Below, in pieces: positions 8,491-16,324 of a DNA stretch of 64,000 bases; position 1 is the stretch's first letter; the number at the start of each line of letters is the position of its first letter. The notes beneath the pieces are model-generated. The model had not been told where the DNA came from, made no database searches, and was given only the letters and a program-made list of their open reading frames with translations. Origin of the DNA: Ornithinimicrobium sufpigmenti (GTDB taxonomy: Bacteria; Actinomycetota; Actinomycetes; Actinomycetales; Dermatophilaceae); the NCBI RefSeq assembly GCF_004322775.1, contig NZ_CP036403.1, forward strand, positions 2,046,001-2,110,000, read 5' to 3'. Made by a program: the position numbers and the translations under genes.

Positions 8491-10182
8491 ATGTTCACCG
8501 AGTCAGTACTGGTCTTCATCGCGCTGAACGCCATCCTGGCCGCATCCTTCTACGCGGTCCTCGTCGCCGGGCAGCTGTCCCTGGGACAGGCCGGGTTCGC
8601 GGCGGTCGGCGGGTTCGGTGCGGCATACCTCACGCCGAGCCCCAACGACATCGGCGACCTGCCGGCGCTCCTGCTGGCCATCCTCATCGGCATGTCGTTG
8701 GGTGCCGCCGCGGCGCTGATCCTGGGTCTGCCGACGATGCACCTGCGCGGGGTCTTCCTCGCGATCGCCACCCTCGGCTTCGCCGAGGCCGTGCGCATCA
8801 CGCTCATCAACCTGGAGTGGACCGGCGGCGCCAGCGGCATGACGGTGCCCAAGGTCGTCACCCCGCTCATCGCCTGGGTCTGCTGTGCGCTGGTGCTCTA
8901 CTGGTTCTGGCGGCAGGGGCCGAGCAGCTACGGCCGGGCGCTGTCCGCCATCCGTGAGGACGAGCTGGCCGCACGGGCCATGGGCATCGACGTCGGCCGG
9001 CACCGGCTGAGCGCCTTCATCACCGCCGGTGCGGTCGCCGGGCTGTTCGGCGTGCTCTGGGCCTACTACGTGCGCCTGCTGGCTCCGGAGGACTTTGACT
9101 TCAGCGCCGCCATCGACGGCCTGGTCACGGCGGTCGTGGGTGGGTCGACGGTGTGGATCGGACCGCTGCTCGGCAGCGGCTTCCTGACCATCATCCCCGA
9201 GCTCCAGCGGGAGATCGGGATGGACGCGAACTGGATCCGTCCGTTCATCGCCAGCCTGATGCTGCTGGTGGTCATCATCTTCCTGCCCGGCGGCCTGGGC
9301 TCCCTCCTGCCTCGTTTCAAGGTGAGGTCGAAGGCCCTGGGACAGGCGGACGGCAGCGTGCTCGACAGCAGCGCCGCCGGTCTGCAGACCCGCACCCACC
9401 CCGCCCCGGGCGAGCCCGTGGTGCAGGTGAAGGGCGGAGGCAAGGACTACGGCGGTGTGCACGCGGTGCGCGGGGTCGACCTCACCATCAGCTCTGGCGA
9501 GATCGTCGGTCTCATCGGCCCCAACGGTGCCGGCAAGACCACGCTGGTCAACATGCTCAGCGGCCTCACCCCCGCGAGCAGCGGCGACTTCACCGTGCTC
9601 GGCGTGGACCCCAACAAGGCCCCGGTGCACAAGGTGGCGCAGGCCGGGGTGAGCCGCACCTTCCAGCACTCCAAGCTCTTCCCGCGCCTGTCGGTGCTGG
9701 AGAACGTGCTGGTCGGCGCGCACTCGGTGAGCCGGCCCACCTTCCTGCGGCGGCTGGTGTGGCTGCCCGGTGCCCGGCGGGACGAGGCGGCAGCCGTGCA
9801 GCACGCGGCGAACTGCCTGGCCCGCGTCGGCCTGGCCGACAAGGCCCAGGACGACGCAGGGTCGCTGTCCTACGGTGATCAGCGTCGCCTGGAGATCGGC
9901 CGAGCCCTCGCCGCGGACCCGTCGCTGCTGATCCTGGACGAGCCGGCCGCGGGCATGAACCACGTCGAGGCCGACGCGCTGTCCGACCTGATCGGCTCGC
10001 TGGCCCGGCAGGGTCTGACGATCCTGCTGATCGAGCACAACGTCGGCATGGTGCTGAAGACCTGTGACCGGGTCGTCGTGCTGGACTTCGGCCAGGTCAT
10101 CGCGACCGGGACGCCGGAGGAGATCGCCAACAACGAAGCGGTCATCGAGGTCTACCTGGGCGCCGCGGAGGAGGCCAAGTGA
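8491..10182 (+). CDS. fused Liv-type permease and ATPase (LivM-LivG)
   Basis: A 563-residue fusion. Residues 1 to about 290 are a LivM permease (multiple helices, SLGQAGFAAVGGFGAAYLT near residue 30, coupling loop ALSAIREDELAARAMGIDV). After a linker of about 25 residues rich in Ala, Ser and Gly, residues about 305-563 are a LivG ATPase: Walker A GPNGAGKTT near 342, signature LSYGDQRRLEIGRAL, Walker B LLILDEPAAGMN, and an H-loop in LLIEHNVGM. Such fusions exist in other bacteria. The start is 1 base after the LivH stop. The fusion is intact, with no internal stop or frameshift. Confidence 0.92.
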   Translation: MFTESVLVFIALNAILAASFYAVLVAGQLSLGQAGFAAVGGFGAAYLTPSPNDIGDLPALLLAILIGMSLGAAAALILGLPTMHLRGVFLAIATLGFAEAVRITLINLEWTGGASGMTVPKVVTPLIAWVCCALVLYWFWRQGPSSYGRALSAIREDELAARAMGIDVGRHRLSAFITAGAVAGLFGVLWAYYVRLLAPEDFDFSAAIDGLVTAVVGGSTVWIGPLLGSGFLTIIPELQREIGMDANWIRPFIASLMLLVVIIFLPGGLGSLLPRFKVRSKALGQADGSVLDSSAAGLQTRTHPAPGEPVVQVKGGGKDYGGVHAVRGVDLTISSGEIVGLIGPNGAGKTTLVNMLSGLTPASSGDFTVLGVDPNKAPVHKVAQAGVSRTFQHSKLFPRLSVLENVLVGAHSVSRPTFLRRLVWLPGARRDEAAAVQHAANCLARVGLADKAQDDAGSLSYGDQRRLEIGRALAADPSLLILDEPAAGMNHVEADALSDLIGSLARQGLTILLIEHNVGMVLKTCDRVVVLDFGQVIATGTPEEIANNEAVIEVYLGAAEEAK

Positions 10183-10922
10183 GCGAGCACATCCTGCAGG
10201 TCGAGGACCTGACGGTCAGCTACGGCAAGGTACGGGCCGTCCGCGGGGTCAGCTTCACCGTCCCCCGCGGTGGCCTGGTCACGCTCGTCGGTGCCAACGG
10301 CGCCGGCAAGAGCTCGATCATCAACGCCGTCAGCGGCGTCGTGAAGCCGGCGCAGGGCAAGATCACCTTCGACGGCGAGGACGTCACGCGGACGCCGGCC
10401 CACAAGCTGGTCGGCCGCGGGCTGGTGCAGGTGCCCGAGGGGCGGCAGATCCTGGCCTCCCTCAGCATCGAGGAGAACCTGCAGCTGGCGGCGTGGCACA
10501 CCAAGGGCGAGCGGATCGACGAGGTGTTCGAGCGCTTCCCGGTGCTGGCCGACCGGCGCGGCCTGCCGGCCGGCAGCCTGTCCGGTGGCGAGCAGCAGAT
10601 GCTCGCGATCGGCCGCGCCCTGGTCGCCGAGCCGTCGCTGATGCTGCTGGACGAGCCGTCCATGGGCCTGGCGCCCAAGGTCGTCGACGAGGTCTTCCGG
10701 GTGATCGCGGAGATCCGCGCCAGCGGCACCAGCGTCCTGCTCGTGGAGCAGAACGCCCGCCGCGCCCTGCGAGCCGCCGACCACGGCTACGTCCTGTCCA
10801 CCGGTGAGATCGTCCAGTCCGGCCCCGCCAAGGAGCTGCTGGAGGACCAGGGGATCGTCTCGGCGTACCTCGGGATCGAGACGGACCAGCCCGGCGCGGC
10901 GAGCGCCGAGAAAGGCCAGTAG
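10179..10922 (+). CDS. Liv-type ABC transporter ATPase (LivF-like)
   Basis: A 247-residue ABC ATPase of the LivF type. It has Walker A GANGAGKSS (about residues 39-47), LVQVPEGRQILASLSIEENL, which is the LivF hallmark, signature LSGGEQQMLAIGRAL, Walker B LMLLDEPSMGLAP, and VLLVEQNARRAL. Its GTG start overlaps the LivM-LivG stop by 4 bases. It is the last gene of the operon 5160-10922, and a short repeat follows its stop directly. Confidence 0.92.
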   Translation: MSEHILQVEDLTVSYGKVRAVRGVSFTVPRGGLVTLVGANGAGKSSIINAVSGVVKPAQGKITFDGEDVTRTPAHKLVGRGLVQVPEGRQILASLSIEENLQLAAWHTKGERIDEVFERFPVLADRRGLPAGSLSGGEQQMLAIGRALVAEPSLMLLDEPSMGLAPKVVDEVFRVIAEIRASGTSVLLVEQNARRALRAADHGYVLSTGEIVQSGPAKELLEDQGIVSAYLGIETDQPGAASAEKGQ

Positions 10923-10926
10923 CCCC

Positions 10927-10972
10927 CCGACCGGCGACACGTTCTGCCCCCGACCGGCGACACGGTTCGCCG
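10927..10972. repeat. two-unit repeat of the CGACCGG family
   Basis: Two copies of CCGACCGGCGACACG stand 23 bases apart (GACCGG at 10929 and 10952), starting a few bases after the livF stop. The core resembles that of the 22-bp arrays elsewhere in the window, in the CGACCG...CAC orientation. The period here is 23, not 22, because of an extra C. No gene lies between 10923 and 11021. Confidence 0.7.
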
Positions 10973-11021
10973 CGACAGCCCGCCCTGCGTCGGGGGCACA
11001 CTGGGTGCGGAGGTGGTCACC

Positions 11022-11444
11022 GTGCCCAAGACGAACAAGGGCGGCGAGCCCAGGCAGGACGAGCTGCCGAGCACCCTGCAGCGGTCTTCCCAGAAGACGC
11101 AACGAACGTTCACCAAGACCTACGACTCCGCGATGGAGTCCTACGGCGACGAGGAGCGGGCGCAGCGCACGGCCTACGCCTCGCTGAAGCACTCCTACGA
11201 GAGGGTCGGCGACCACTGGGAGCGCAAGGAGGAGCAGGGCCCCTCCGATCCCCAGGCCGAGGGTGGCTACGACACCGACCGGGAGACCGCCGGCGGGGTC
11301 GACGCCAACGCCTCGAAGAAGCACCTCTACGAGATCGCCCGACGGCTCGAGGTGCCGGGATGCTCCACGATGGACAAGGACGAGCTCGTCGAGGCGATCC
11401 AGAAGGCCAACGACCGCGCGACGCGCCAGGCACGTCAGGACTGA
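11022..11444 (+). CDS. ChaB-domain protein with C-terminal Rho-N/SAP-like motif
   Basis: A 140-residue protein. The N-terminal 60 residues (MPKTNKGGEPRQDELPSTLQ, then a FTKTYDSAMESYGDEERA helix and AYASLKHSYERVGDHW) match the ChaB domain. Residues about 98-135 (SKKHLYEIARRLEVPG, then MDKDELVEAIQKAN) match a Rho-N/SAP-type helix-extended-loop-helix that binds nucleic acid. The combination is common in actinobacteria and has no firm function. GTG 11022 is chosen because homologues start MPKT and GGAGG lies 8 bases upstream; GTG 11013 is an alternative. Confidence 0.75.
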   Translation: MPKTNKGGEPRQDELPSTLQRSSQKTQRTFTKTYDSAMESYGDEERAQRTAYASLKHSYERVGDHWERKEEQGPSDPQAEGGYDTDRETAGGVDANASKKHLYEIARRLEVPGCSTMDKDELVEAIQKANDRATRQARQD

Positions 11445-11521
11445 CCGCGTCGGCGTGACGCGAGGCGCGCGGACCGGTGTCCTCGTACTGAGGCGGCGCA
11501 GCGTCGTGACATCCTGAGCCG

Positions 11522-12016
11522 GTGACGAATCTCGACGGTACCGACATCTACTTCGGCGAGCGGCTGCTGGCGCAGCGCTCCGTCCTCTGGAAGCTGCTGT
11601 GCAGCTCGTGGGTGCTGCTGGTCGGGGTCGGGTTCGTGCTGCTGTCCACGCTGGGCTGGGTGCTGGGTGCTGTGCTCTCGCGGTCGAAGAAGATGTGGGT
11701 CTTCACCGTGATGTGGGGCGTCCTCTACGGGTTCGCCACCTACGCCATGGAGTACCTCAACGACGGGACGGACCTCGGCGTCGTCATCTTCCTCGTCATC
11801 TGGGTCGGCAGCATCGCGCACGCGGCATACCTGTCCCGCAGCGTGCTGCGGGCCCGCGCCGTCGCCCTGTCCCGGGACCAGGGATGGCGGAACGCGGCGG
11901 CTGAGACGGCTGAGACATCCAGGCCGGCGACGCCGCCCGCTCCGCCGCAGCCCGAGATGCCGACCATCCCGTTGCCGGACGGGGTCTCGCCCCAGCGCCG
12001 CAACCTGCGCGACTGA
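11522..12016 (+). CDS. small integral membrane protein of unknown function
   Basis: A 164-residue protein I do not recognise. Three hydrophobic segments are visible (about residues 25-50, 56-75 and 84-105: WVLLVGVGFVLLSTLGWVLG, FTVMWGVLYGFATYAM, GVVIFLVIWVGSIAHAAYL). A cytoplasmic-looking C-terminal tail follows that is rich in Pro, Ala and Glu and ends in a basic patch. There is no Shine-Dalgarno before GTG 11522. It stands alone between the ChaB protein and the convergent terC gene, 24 bases away. Confidence 0.6.
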   Translation: MTNLDGTDIYFGERLLAQRSVLWKLLCSSWVLLVGVGFVLLSTLGWVLGAVLSRSKKMWVFTVMWGVLYGFATYAMEYLNDGTDLGVVIFLVIWVGSIAHAAYLSRSVLRARAVALSRDQGWRNAAAETAETSRPATPPAPPQPEMPTIPLPDGVSPQRRNLRD

Positions 12017-12040
12017 CCGGGACCACCATCCAGCCCGCCG

Positions 12041-13084
12041 TTACAGCGGCCGGTTCAGGTCGTCCTGGTCGACCTCGCCCGCCAGCGTCATCCGCTTCGC
12101 GTCACGCTTCTCGGCCCACAGGCTGAGCACCGCGGTCATCACCAGGATGACCACGATGACGATGAGCGAGGTCGTGGTCGGGATGCCGGGGACCTCGGGC
12201 CACACGGTGTGCGCCCAGTGCAGGACCAGCTTGACGGCGATGAAGGCCAGGATCAGCGCCAGGCCGTAGCCGAGGTAGCGCAGCTTGCTCAGGGCGCCCT
12301 GGAGGACGAAGTAGAGCGCACGCAGACCCAGCAGGGCGAAGGCGTTGGTGATGAAGACCAGGTAGGGGTCGCCGGTGATGCCGTAGACCGCCGGGACCGA
12401 GTCGATCGCGAAGACGATGTCGGTGCCCAGGATGGCCAGGGCCACCAGGCCGAGCGGGGTGAGGGCACGGCGACCCTGCTGCCTGACGGTGAGCTTGGTG
12501 CCCTCGTACTCATCGGTGACCGGCCACAGCTTCTTGGCCCACTTGACCGCCTTGAGCTCCTGGACATCCACCTCGTGGTCGTCACTGAGGGCGTCCTTCA
12601 GCACACCCCACGCCGTGATCAGCAGGATGATGCCGAAGATCAGGAAGATGACCGAGAACCGCGCGATCAGGACCGCGCCGACCGCGATGAAGATCGTGCG
12701 CAGCACCAGCGCGCCGATGATCCCGATGAGCAGCACCCGCTGCTGCAGGGCACGGGGCACGGCGAAGGCCGACAGGATCAGGATGAACACGAAGAGGTTG
12801 TCGACCGACAACGACTTCTCGACCAGGTACCCCGTGTAGTACTGCAGCCCGATCTCCGAGCCGTGCGCGTTCCATACCCACAGACCGAAGGTCAGGGGGA
12901 GGGCGATGTAGAAGACCGACCAGCCGATCGCCTCCTTCATCTCCACCGCGTGCGGGCGGCGGGTGATGATGAAGTCGAGGGCGAGGAGCACCAGGATCCC
13001 GATCACCGTGATGACCCACAGCTGCAGGTCGGCGATCGTGTGGAGCACCTGGTTCTCAGGGGTGGTGGCCATGGGCGGCATCAT
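12041..13084 (-). CDS. terC: TerC-family membrane protein (Alx/MeeY-like metal exporter)
   Basis: A 347-residue TerC-family protein with about nine hydrophobic helices. It has the family blocks VEKSLSVDNLFVFILIL, with its acidic intramembrane Asp, LGTDIVFAIDSVPAVYGIT and ITNAFALLGLRALYFVL. Members export manganese or protect against metal and tellurite stress. The start is set at 13084 (MMPPMATT) because a GAGG sits 10 bases upstream on the minus strand; ATGs at 13081 and 13072 are alternatives. It is preceded by a structured leader with manganese-riboswitch features and a consensus promoter, so its expression is probably Mn2+-responsive. Confidence 0.9.
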   Translation of the reverse strand: MMPPMATTPENQVLHTIADLQLWVITVIGILVLLALDFIITRRPHAVEMKEAIGWSVFYIALPLTFGLWVWNAHGSEIGLQYYTGYLVEKSLSVDNLFVFILILSAFAVPRALQQRVLLIGIIGALVLRTIFIAVGAVLIARFSVIFLIFGIILLITAWGVLKDALSDDHEVDVQELKAVKWAKKLWPVTDEYEGTKLTVRQQGRRALTPLGLVALAILGTDIVFAIDSVPAVYGITGDPYLVFITNAFALLGLRALYFVLQGALSKLRYLGYGLALILAFIAVKLVLHWAHTVWPEVPGIPTTTSLIVIVVILVMTAVLSLWAEKRDAKRMTLAGEVDQDDLNRPL

Positions 13085-13093
13085 GATGAGCGG

Positions 13094-13211
13094 ACCTCGC
13101 ATCCGTTGCGGCGGTGCGAGGTCTCCTTCACCCCAGGTGGGGCGCGCGCCGAGCGTGACATCTGGACACGCGCATTGACCGGCAGCGACTTGGCGAAGTA
13201 CTCCCCTCGAA
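13094..13211 (-). promoter_or_regulatory. probable yybP-ykoY (manganese) riboswitch leader of terC
   Basis: Read on the minus strand from about 13211, the leader has the yybP-ykoY hallmarks in order: GGGGAGTA (13206-13199), a GGTCAATGCG segment, and near the 3' end GGGGTGAAGGAGACCTCGC. P1 can form between CGAGG (13209-13205) and CCTCG (13121-13117). The same 3' strand, ACCTCGCA (13122-13115), can instead pair with TGCGAGGT (13101-13094), which contains the terC Shine-Dalgarno. The two pairings exclude each other, which predicts that ligand-stabilised P1 frees the ribosome-binding site. Motif matches are by eye. Confidence 0.75.
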
Positions 13212-13217
13212 GCCCTG

Positions 13218-13246
13218 AATATATGGAGGGTTCTCCGACACGTCAA
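13218..13246 (-). promoter_or_regulatory. sigma-70-type promoter of terC leader
   Basis: On the minus strand, TTGACG (13246-13241) and TATATT (13223-13218) are separated by exactly 17 bases. This is the best consensus promoter I see in the window. The expected transcription start, about 13211, falls at the first bases of the riboswitch P1 strand. Confidence 0.8.
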
Positions 13247-13304
13247 TTCAGGTCGGTATGGCGTGCGCCCCGCCCGGTGCGGCGTGGGCTAGCCTGCCGT
13301 CACC

Positions 13305-14069
13305 GTGACGAAGACGACACACCACCCTGCCGGGCTGCGCGACGCCGTCGTGCTGGTGACCGGCGCTGCCGGCAGCATCGGCACCGCCCTGCGCCGCGTC
13401 CTCGCCGGCGAGGGCGCGGTGGTCGTCGGGGTGGACCTGTCTGCCGATCCGGGCGCCGGGATCCTTGCCTGTGACATCACCGACGAGGCCCAGGTCCGCG
13501 CCGTCGTCGAGCAGGTCGTCGCCGAGCACGGGCGGCTGGACGTGCTGGTCAACAACGCCGGCATCTCCGCCATCGGCACCATCGACGACCACGGCGTCGG
13601 CACCCACCGCACCGTGATGGAGGTCAACTACCTCGGCGCTCTGACGTGCATCCTCGCGGCCCTGCCGCACCTGCGCGCCAGCCGGGGGAGCGTGGTCACG
13701 CTCGGCTCGGTGGCCGGCTTCGCCCCCGTGGTCGGCCGCCCGGCCTACGTCGCCGCCAAGCACGCCGTCACCGGGCTGATGGAGGCGCTGCGTCCCGAGC
13801 TGGCGCCCGATGGCGTCCACGTCGGCATGGTCCATCCCACCTTCGTCACGAGCCGGCTCGTCACCACCGAGGGCAGTCAGGTCCGGTCGGAGACCGGTGC
13901 CCAGGTCACGCCCGAGGACGTCGCCGCCGCAGTGGTCGACGTCGTGCGGCACCGGCGCGACCGCGCGCTGGTGGGGCGCACGGCATACCTCGCCTGGCAC
14001 GCCTCCCGCCTGGCGCCGCGCACCTATGCCCGCCTGATGACCCGCCGCCTGCGACAGGAGACCCCGTAG
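13305..14069 (+). CDS. short-chain dehydrogenase/reductase
   Basis: A 254-residue classical SDR: cofactor motif TGAAGSIG (residues 20-27), NNAG, Ser in the LGSVAG strand, and the catalytic Tyr148-x3-Lys152 in YVAAK. It uses NAD(P)H to interconvert an alcohol and a carbonyl. A TAGCCT -10-like box (13290-13295) ends 9 bases before GTG 13305 and no Shine-Dalgarno is present, so the mRNA may be leaderless. It is the first gene of a tight four-gene run (next start directly after its stop) with a flavin monooxygenase, a BASS symporter and an epimerase. That context suggests uptake and oxidation of a hydrophobic alicyclic compound. Confidence 0.85.
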   Translation: MTKTTHHPAGLRDAVVLVTGAAGSIGTALRRVLAGEGAVVVGVDLSADPGAGILACDITDEAQVRAVVEQVVAEHGRLDVLVNNAGISAIGTIDDHGVGTHRTVMEVNYLGALTCILAALPHLRASRGSVVTLGSVAGFAPVVGRPAYVAAKHAVTGLMEALRPELAPDGVHVGMVHPTFVTSRLVTTEGSQVRSETGAQVTPEDVAAAVVDVVRHRRDRALVGRTAYLAWHASRLAPRTYARLMTRRLRQETP

Positions 14070-15383
14070 ATGAGCCAGCCGACCTACGCCGTCATCGGCG
14101 CCGGCCCCTCCGGGCTGGCGGCGGCGCGCAACCTGCAACGCTACGGGCTGCCGTGGACCGGCTACGAGCTGCACAGCGACGTCGGCGGGCTGTGGGACAT
14201 CGACGCCCCGCGCAGCACGGTCTACGAGTCGGCGCACCTCATCTCCTCCCGGACGACCACCGAGTTCACCGAGCACCCGATGCCGCCGGGCACCCCGGAC
14301 TACCCCTCGCACCGGCACCTGCTGGCCTACTTCCGCTCCTTCGCCGACCGCTTCGGGCTGCGGGAGGGCTACCGCTTCGGCGCCGAGGTGACCTCGGTGG
14401 AGCCGGTCGGCCAACGGTGGGTGGTGCGCTGGACGGACGCGGAGGGTATGCACCGGGAGACCGAGCACGCCGGTGTCATCGTGGCCAACGGGACCCTGTC
14501 CGAGCCGCACGTGCCGCAGCTGCGAGGGCATTTCGACGGCGAGGCCATCCACACGGCCTTCTACAAGCACCCGCGCGTCCTCGCCGGGAAGAGGGTGCTG
14601 GTCATCGGGGCCGGCAACTCCGGGTGCGACGTGGTCGTCGACGCCGTGCACCACGCGGAGAGCGTCGACATCTCGGTGCGGCGCGGCTACCACTTCGTCC
14701 CGAAGTACGTCTTTGGCCGCCCGGCCGACACCCTCAACCAGGGGCGCCCGCTGCCGGCGCGGGTCAAGCAGGCGATGGACACCCGGTTGCTGCGGATGTT
14801 CACCGGCGACCCAACACGGTTCGGCTTCCCCGAGCCCGACCACAAGCTCTACGAGTCGCACCCGATCGTCAACAGCCTCATCCTGCACCACCTGGGCCAC
14901 GGCGACACCCGCGTGCGACCCGACATCGAGCGGCTCGACGGGGCCGGGGTCGTCTTCCGCGACGGGTCCCGGCACGAGTACGACCTGCTCGTCCTGGCCA
15001 CCGGCTACCGGCTGCACTACCCCTTCCTCGACCGTTCGCTGCTGTCCTGGCCGGAGGGCGGGGGCGCACCGGATCTCTACCTGCAGATCTTCAGCCCCGC
15101 CGCCGAGGGCCTGTATGTCGTGGGCATGGTGGAGGCGGCCGGGATCGGCTGGCAGGGGCGCTACGAGCAGGCCGAGCTGGTGGCGGCATACCTCGCCGCG
15201 AGGACGCGCCGGCCCGAGGACGCCGCGGTGCTGCGCGAACGGGTCGCCGACCGTGACCAGTGGCCGGACCTCAGCGGCGGCTTCGACTACCTGCGGCTGG
15301 ACCGGATGGCCTACTACGTCAACAAGGACGCCTACCGTCGCGCCGTGCGGAGCGCGATCGCCGACCTGGGGGTGCGGGCGTGA
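14070..15383 (+). CDS. flavin-containing monooxygenase
   Basis: A 437-residue class B flavin monooxygenase. The FAD Rossmann motif is VIGAGPSGLAAARNL (residues 7-21), the FMO fingerprint FDGEAIHTAFY fits FxGxxxHxxxY (near residue 155), and the NADPH motif is VLVIGAGNSGCDVVVD (near residue 177). The late LLVLATGYRLHYPFLD matches the ATG motif of the family. Such enzymes oxygenate soft nucleophiles or perform Baeyer-Villiger reactions. ATG 14070 follows the SDR stop with no gap, and its stop overlaps the next GTG by 4 bases. Confidence 0.87.
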   Translation: MSQPTYAVIGAGPSGLAAARNLQRYGLPWTGYELHSDVGGLWDIDAPRSTVYESAHLISSRTTTEFTEHPMPPGTPDYPSHRHLLAYFRSFADRFGLREGYRFGAEVTSVEPVGQRWVVRWTDAEGMHRETEHAGVIVANGTLSEPHVPQLRGHFDGEAIHTAFYKHPRVLAGKRVLVIGAGNSGCDVVVDAVHHAESVDISVRRGYHFVPKYVFGRPADTLNQGRPLPARVKQAMDTRLLRMFTGDPTRFGFPEPDHKLYESHPIVNSLILHHLGHGDTRVRPDIERLDGAGVVFRDGSRHEYDLLVLATGYRLHYPFLDRSLLSWPEGGGAPDLYLQIFSPAAEGLYVVGMVEAAGIGWQGRYEQAELVAAYLAARTRRPEDAAVLRERVADRDQWPDLSGGFDYLRLDRMAYYVNKDAYRRAVRSAIADLGVRA

Positions 15384-16324
15384 CCGACGTCGACCAGATC
15401 CGGATCGCCTTCGACGAGGGCTCGCTGACCACCCTGCGGATCGTGCTGGCGCTGATCCTGCTCGGGGTGGCGCTGGACACCCGCGTCTCGGACTTCACGC
15501 GGGCGCTGCGGCGGCCGTGGGCGATCATCGTGGTCGTCATCGCCCAGTTCCTGGTGCTGCCCGGGATCACCCTGCTGCTGACCCTGGCGCTCGACCTGCG
15601 CGGGTCGCTGGCCCTGGGCCTGATCCTGGTCGCCTGCTGCCCACCGGGCAACGTCTCCAACATCCTGACCCACCGGGCGGGCGGGGACGTGGCGATGTCG
15701 GTGTCGATGACGGCGGTCGGCAACGTGCTGGCGATCTTCCTGATGCCGCTCAACCTGGCCTTCTGGGGCTCTCTGCACCCGACGGGCAGCGAGCTGCTGC
15801 GGGACATCTCGCTGGACCCGGTGGAGATGCTCGGCGAGATCCTGATGGTCATCGGGCTGCCGTTCGTGGTCGGGATCTCTCTGGCGCACCGGTTCCCGAC
15901 GTTCGCCGAGCGGGCGCGGAAGGTCGTCGGGCCGGTCGCGGTGGTCGGCCTGGGCGGCATCATCGTCGTGGGTGTGGCCAACAACTGGGCCTTGTTCACC
16001 GCCTACATCGGGCTGGTCGTCGTTGCCGTCTTCGTCCATGACGCGTTGGCCCTGCTGCTCGGGTATGTCATCGGCCGGACCGCCCGGTTGCCGCAGGCGT
16101 CGGTCAAGGCGTCGACCTTCGAGGTGGGCATCCGCAATAGCGGCCTGGGGCTGCTGCTGGTCTTCGCCTTCTTCGACGGGTTGGGCGGGATGGCGCTCGT
16201 GGCGGCGTGGTGGGGGATCTGGGACATGATCGCCGGCCTGGCCGTGGCCATGGTCTGGCGGCGCCGGACCGGCGTCAGCCCGCTGGAGGATCCGCGCCCG
16301 GTGGCAGTGGGAGAGAACGCGTGA
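15380..16324 (+). CDS. bile acid:sodium symporter (BASS) family transporter
   Basis: A 314-residue membrane protein with about nine to ten helices. It carries the BASS landmarks LILVACCPPGNVSNILTHRA (near residues 80-100), where the unwound helix binds sodium and substrate, and FEVGIRNSGLGLLLVFAFF in the second half. The family imports bile acids, pantoate, 2-oxoacids or other organic anions with Na+. GTG 15380 overlaps the monooxygenase stop, and the frame upstream of it is antisense-like. Its position inside a redox operon suggests it imports the substrate of the neighbouring enzymes. Confidence 0.87.
   Translation: MTDVDQIRIAFDEGSLTTLRIVLALILLGVALDTRVSDFTRALRRPWAIIVVVIAQFLVLPGITLLLTLALDLRGSLALGLILVACCPPGNVSNILTHRAGGDVAMSVSMTAVGNVLAIFLMPLNLAFWGSLHPTGSELLRDISLDPVEMLGEILMVIGLPFVVGISLAHRFPTFAERARKVVGPVAVVGLGGIIVVGVANNWALFTAYIGLVVVAVFVHDALALLLGYVIGRTARLPQASVKASTFEVGIRNSGLGLLLVFAFFDGLGGMALVAAWWGIWDMIAGLAVAMVWRRRTGVSPLEDPRPVAVGENA

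Noticed and set aside
13248..15017. A 589-codon minus-strand open frame opposite the SDR and monooxygenase genes
   Set aside because: High-GC antisense artefact; both plus-strand genes have complete catalytic motifs.
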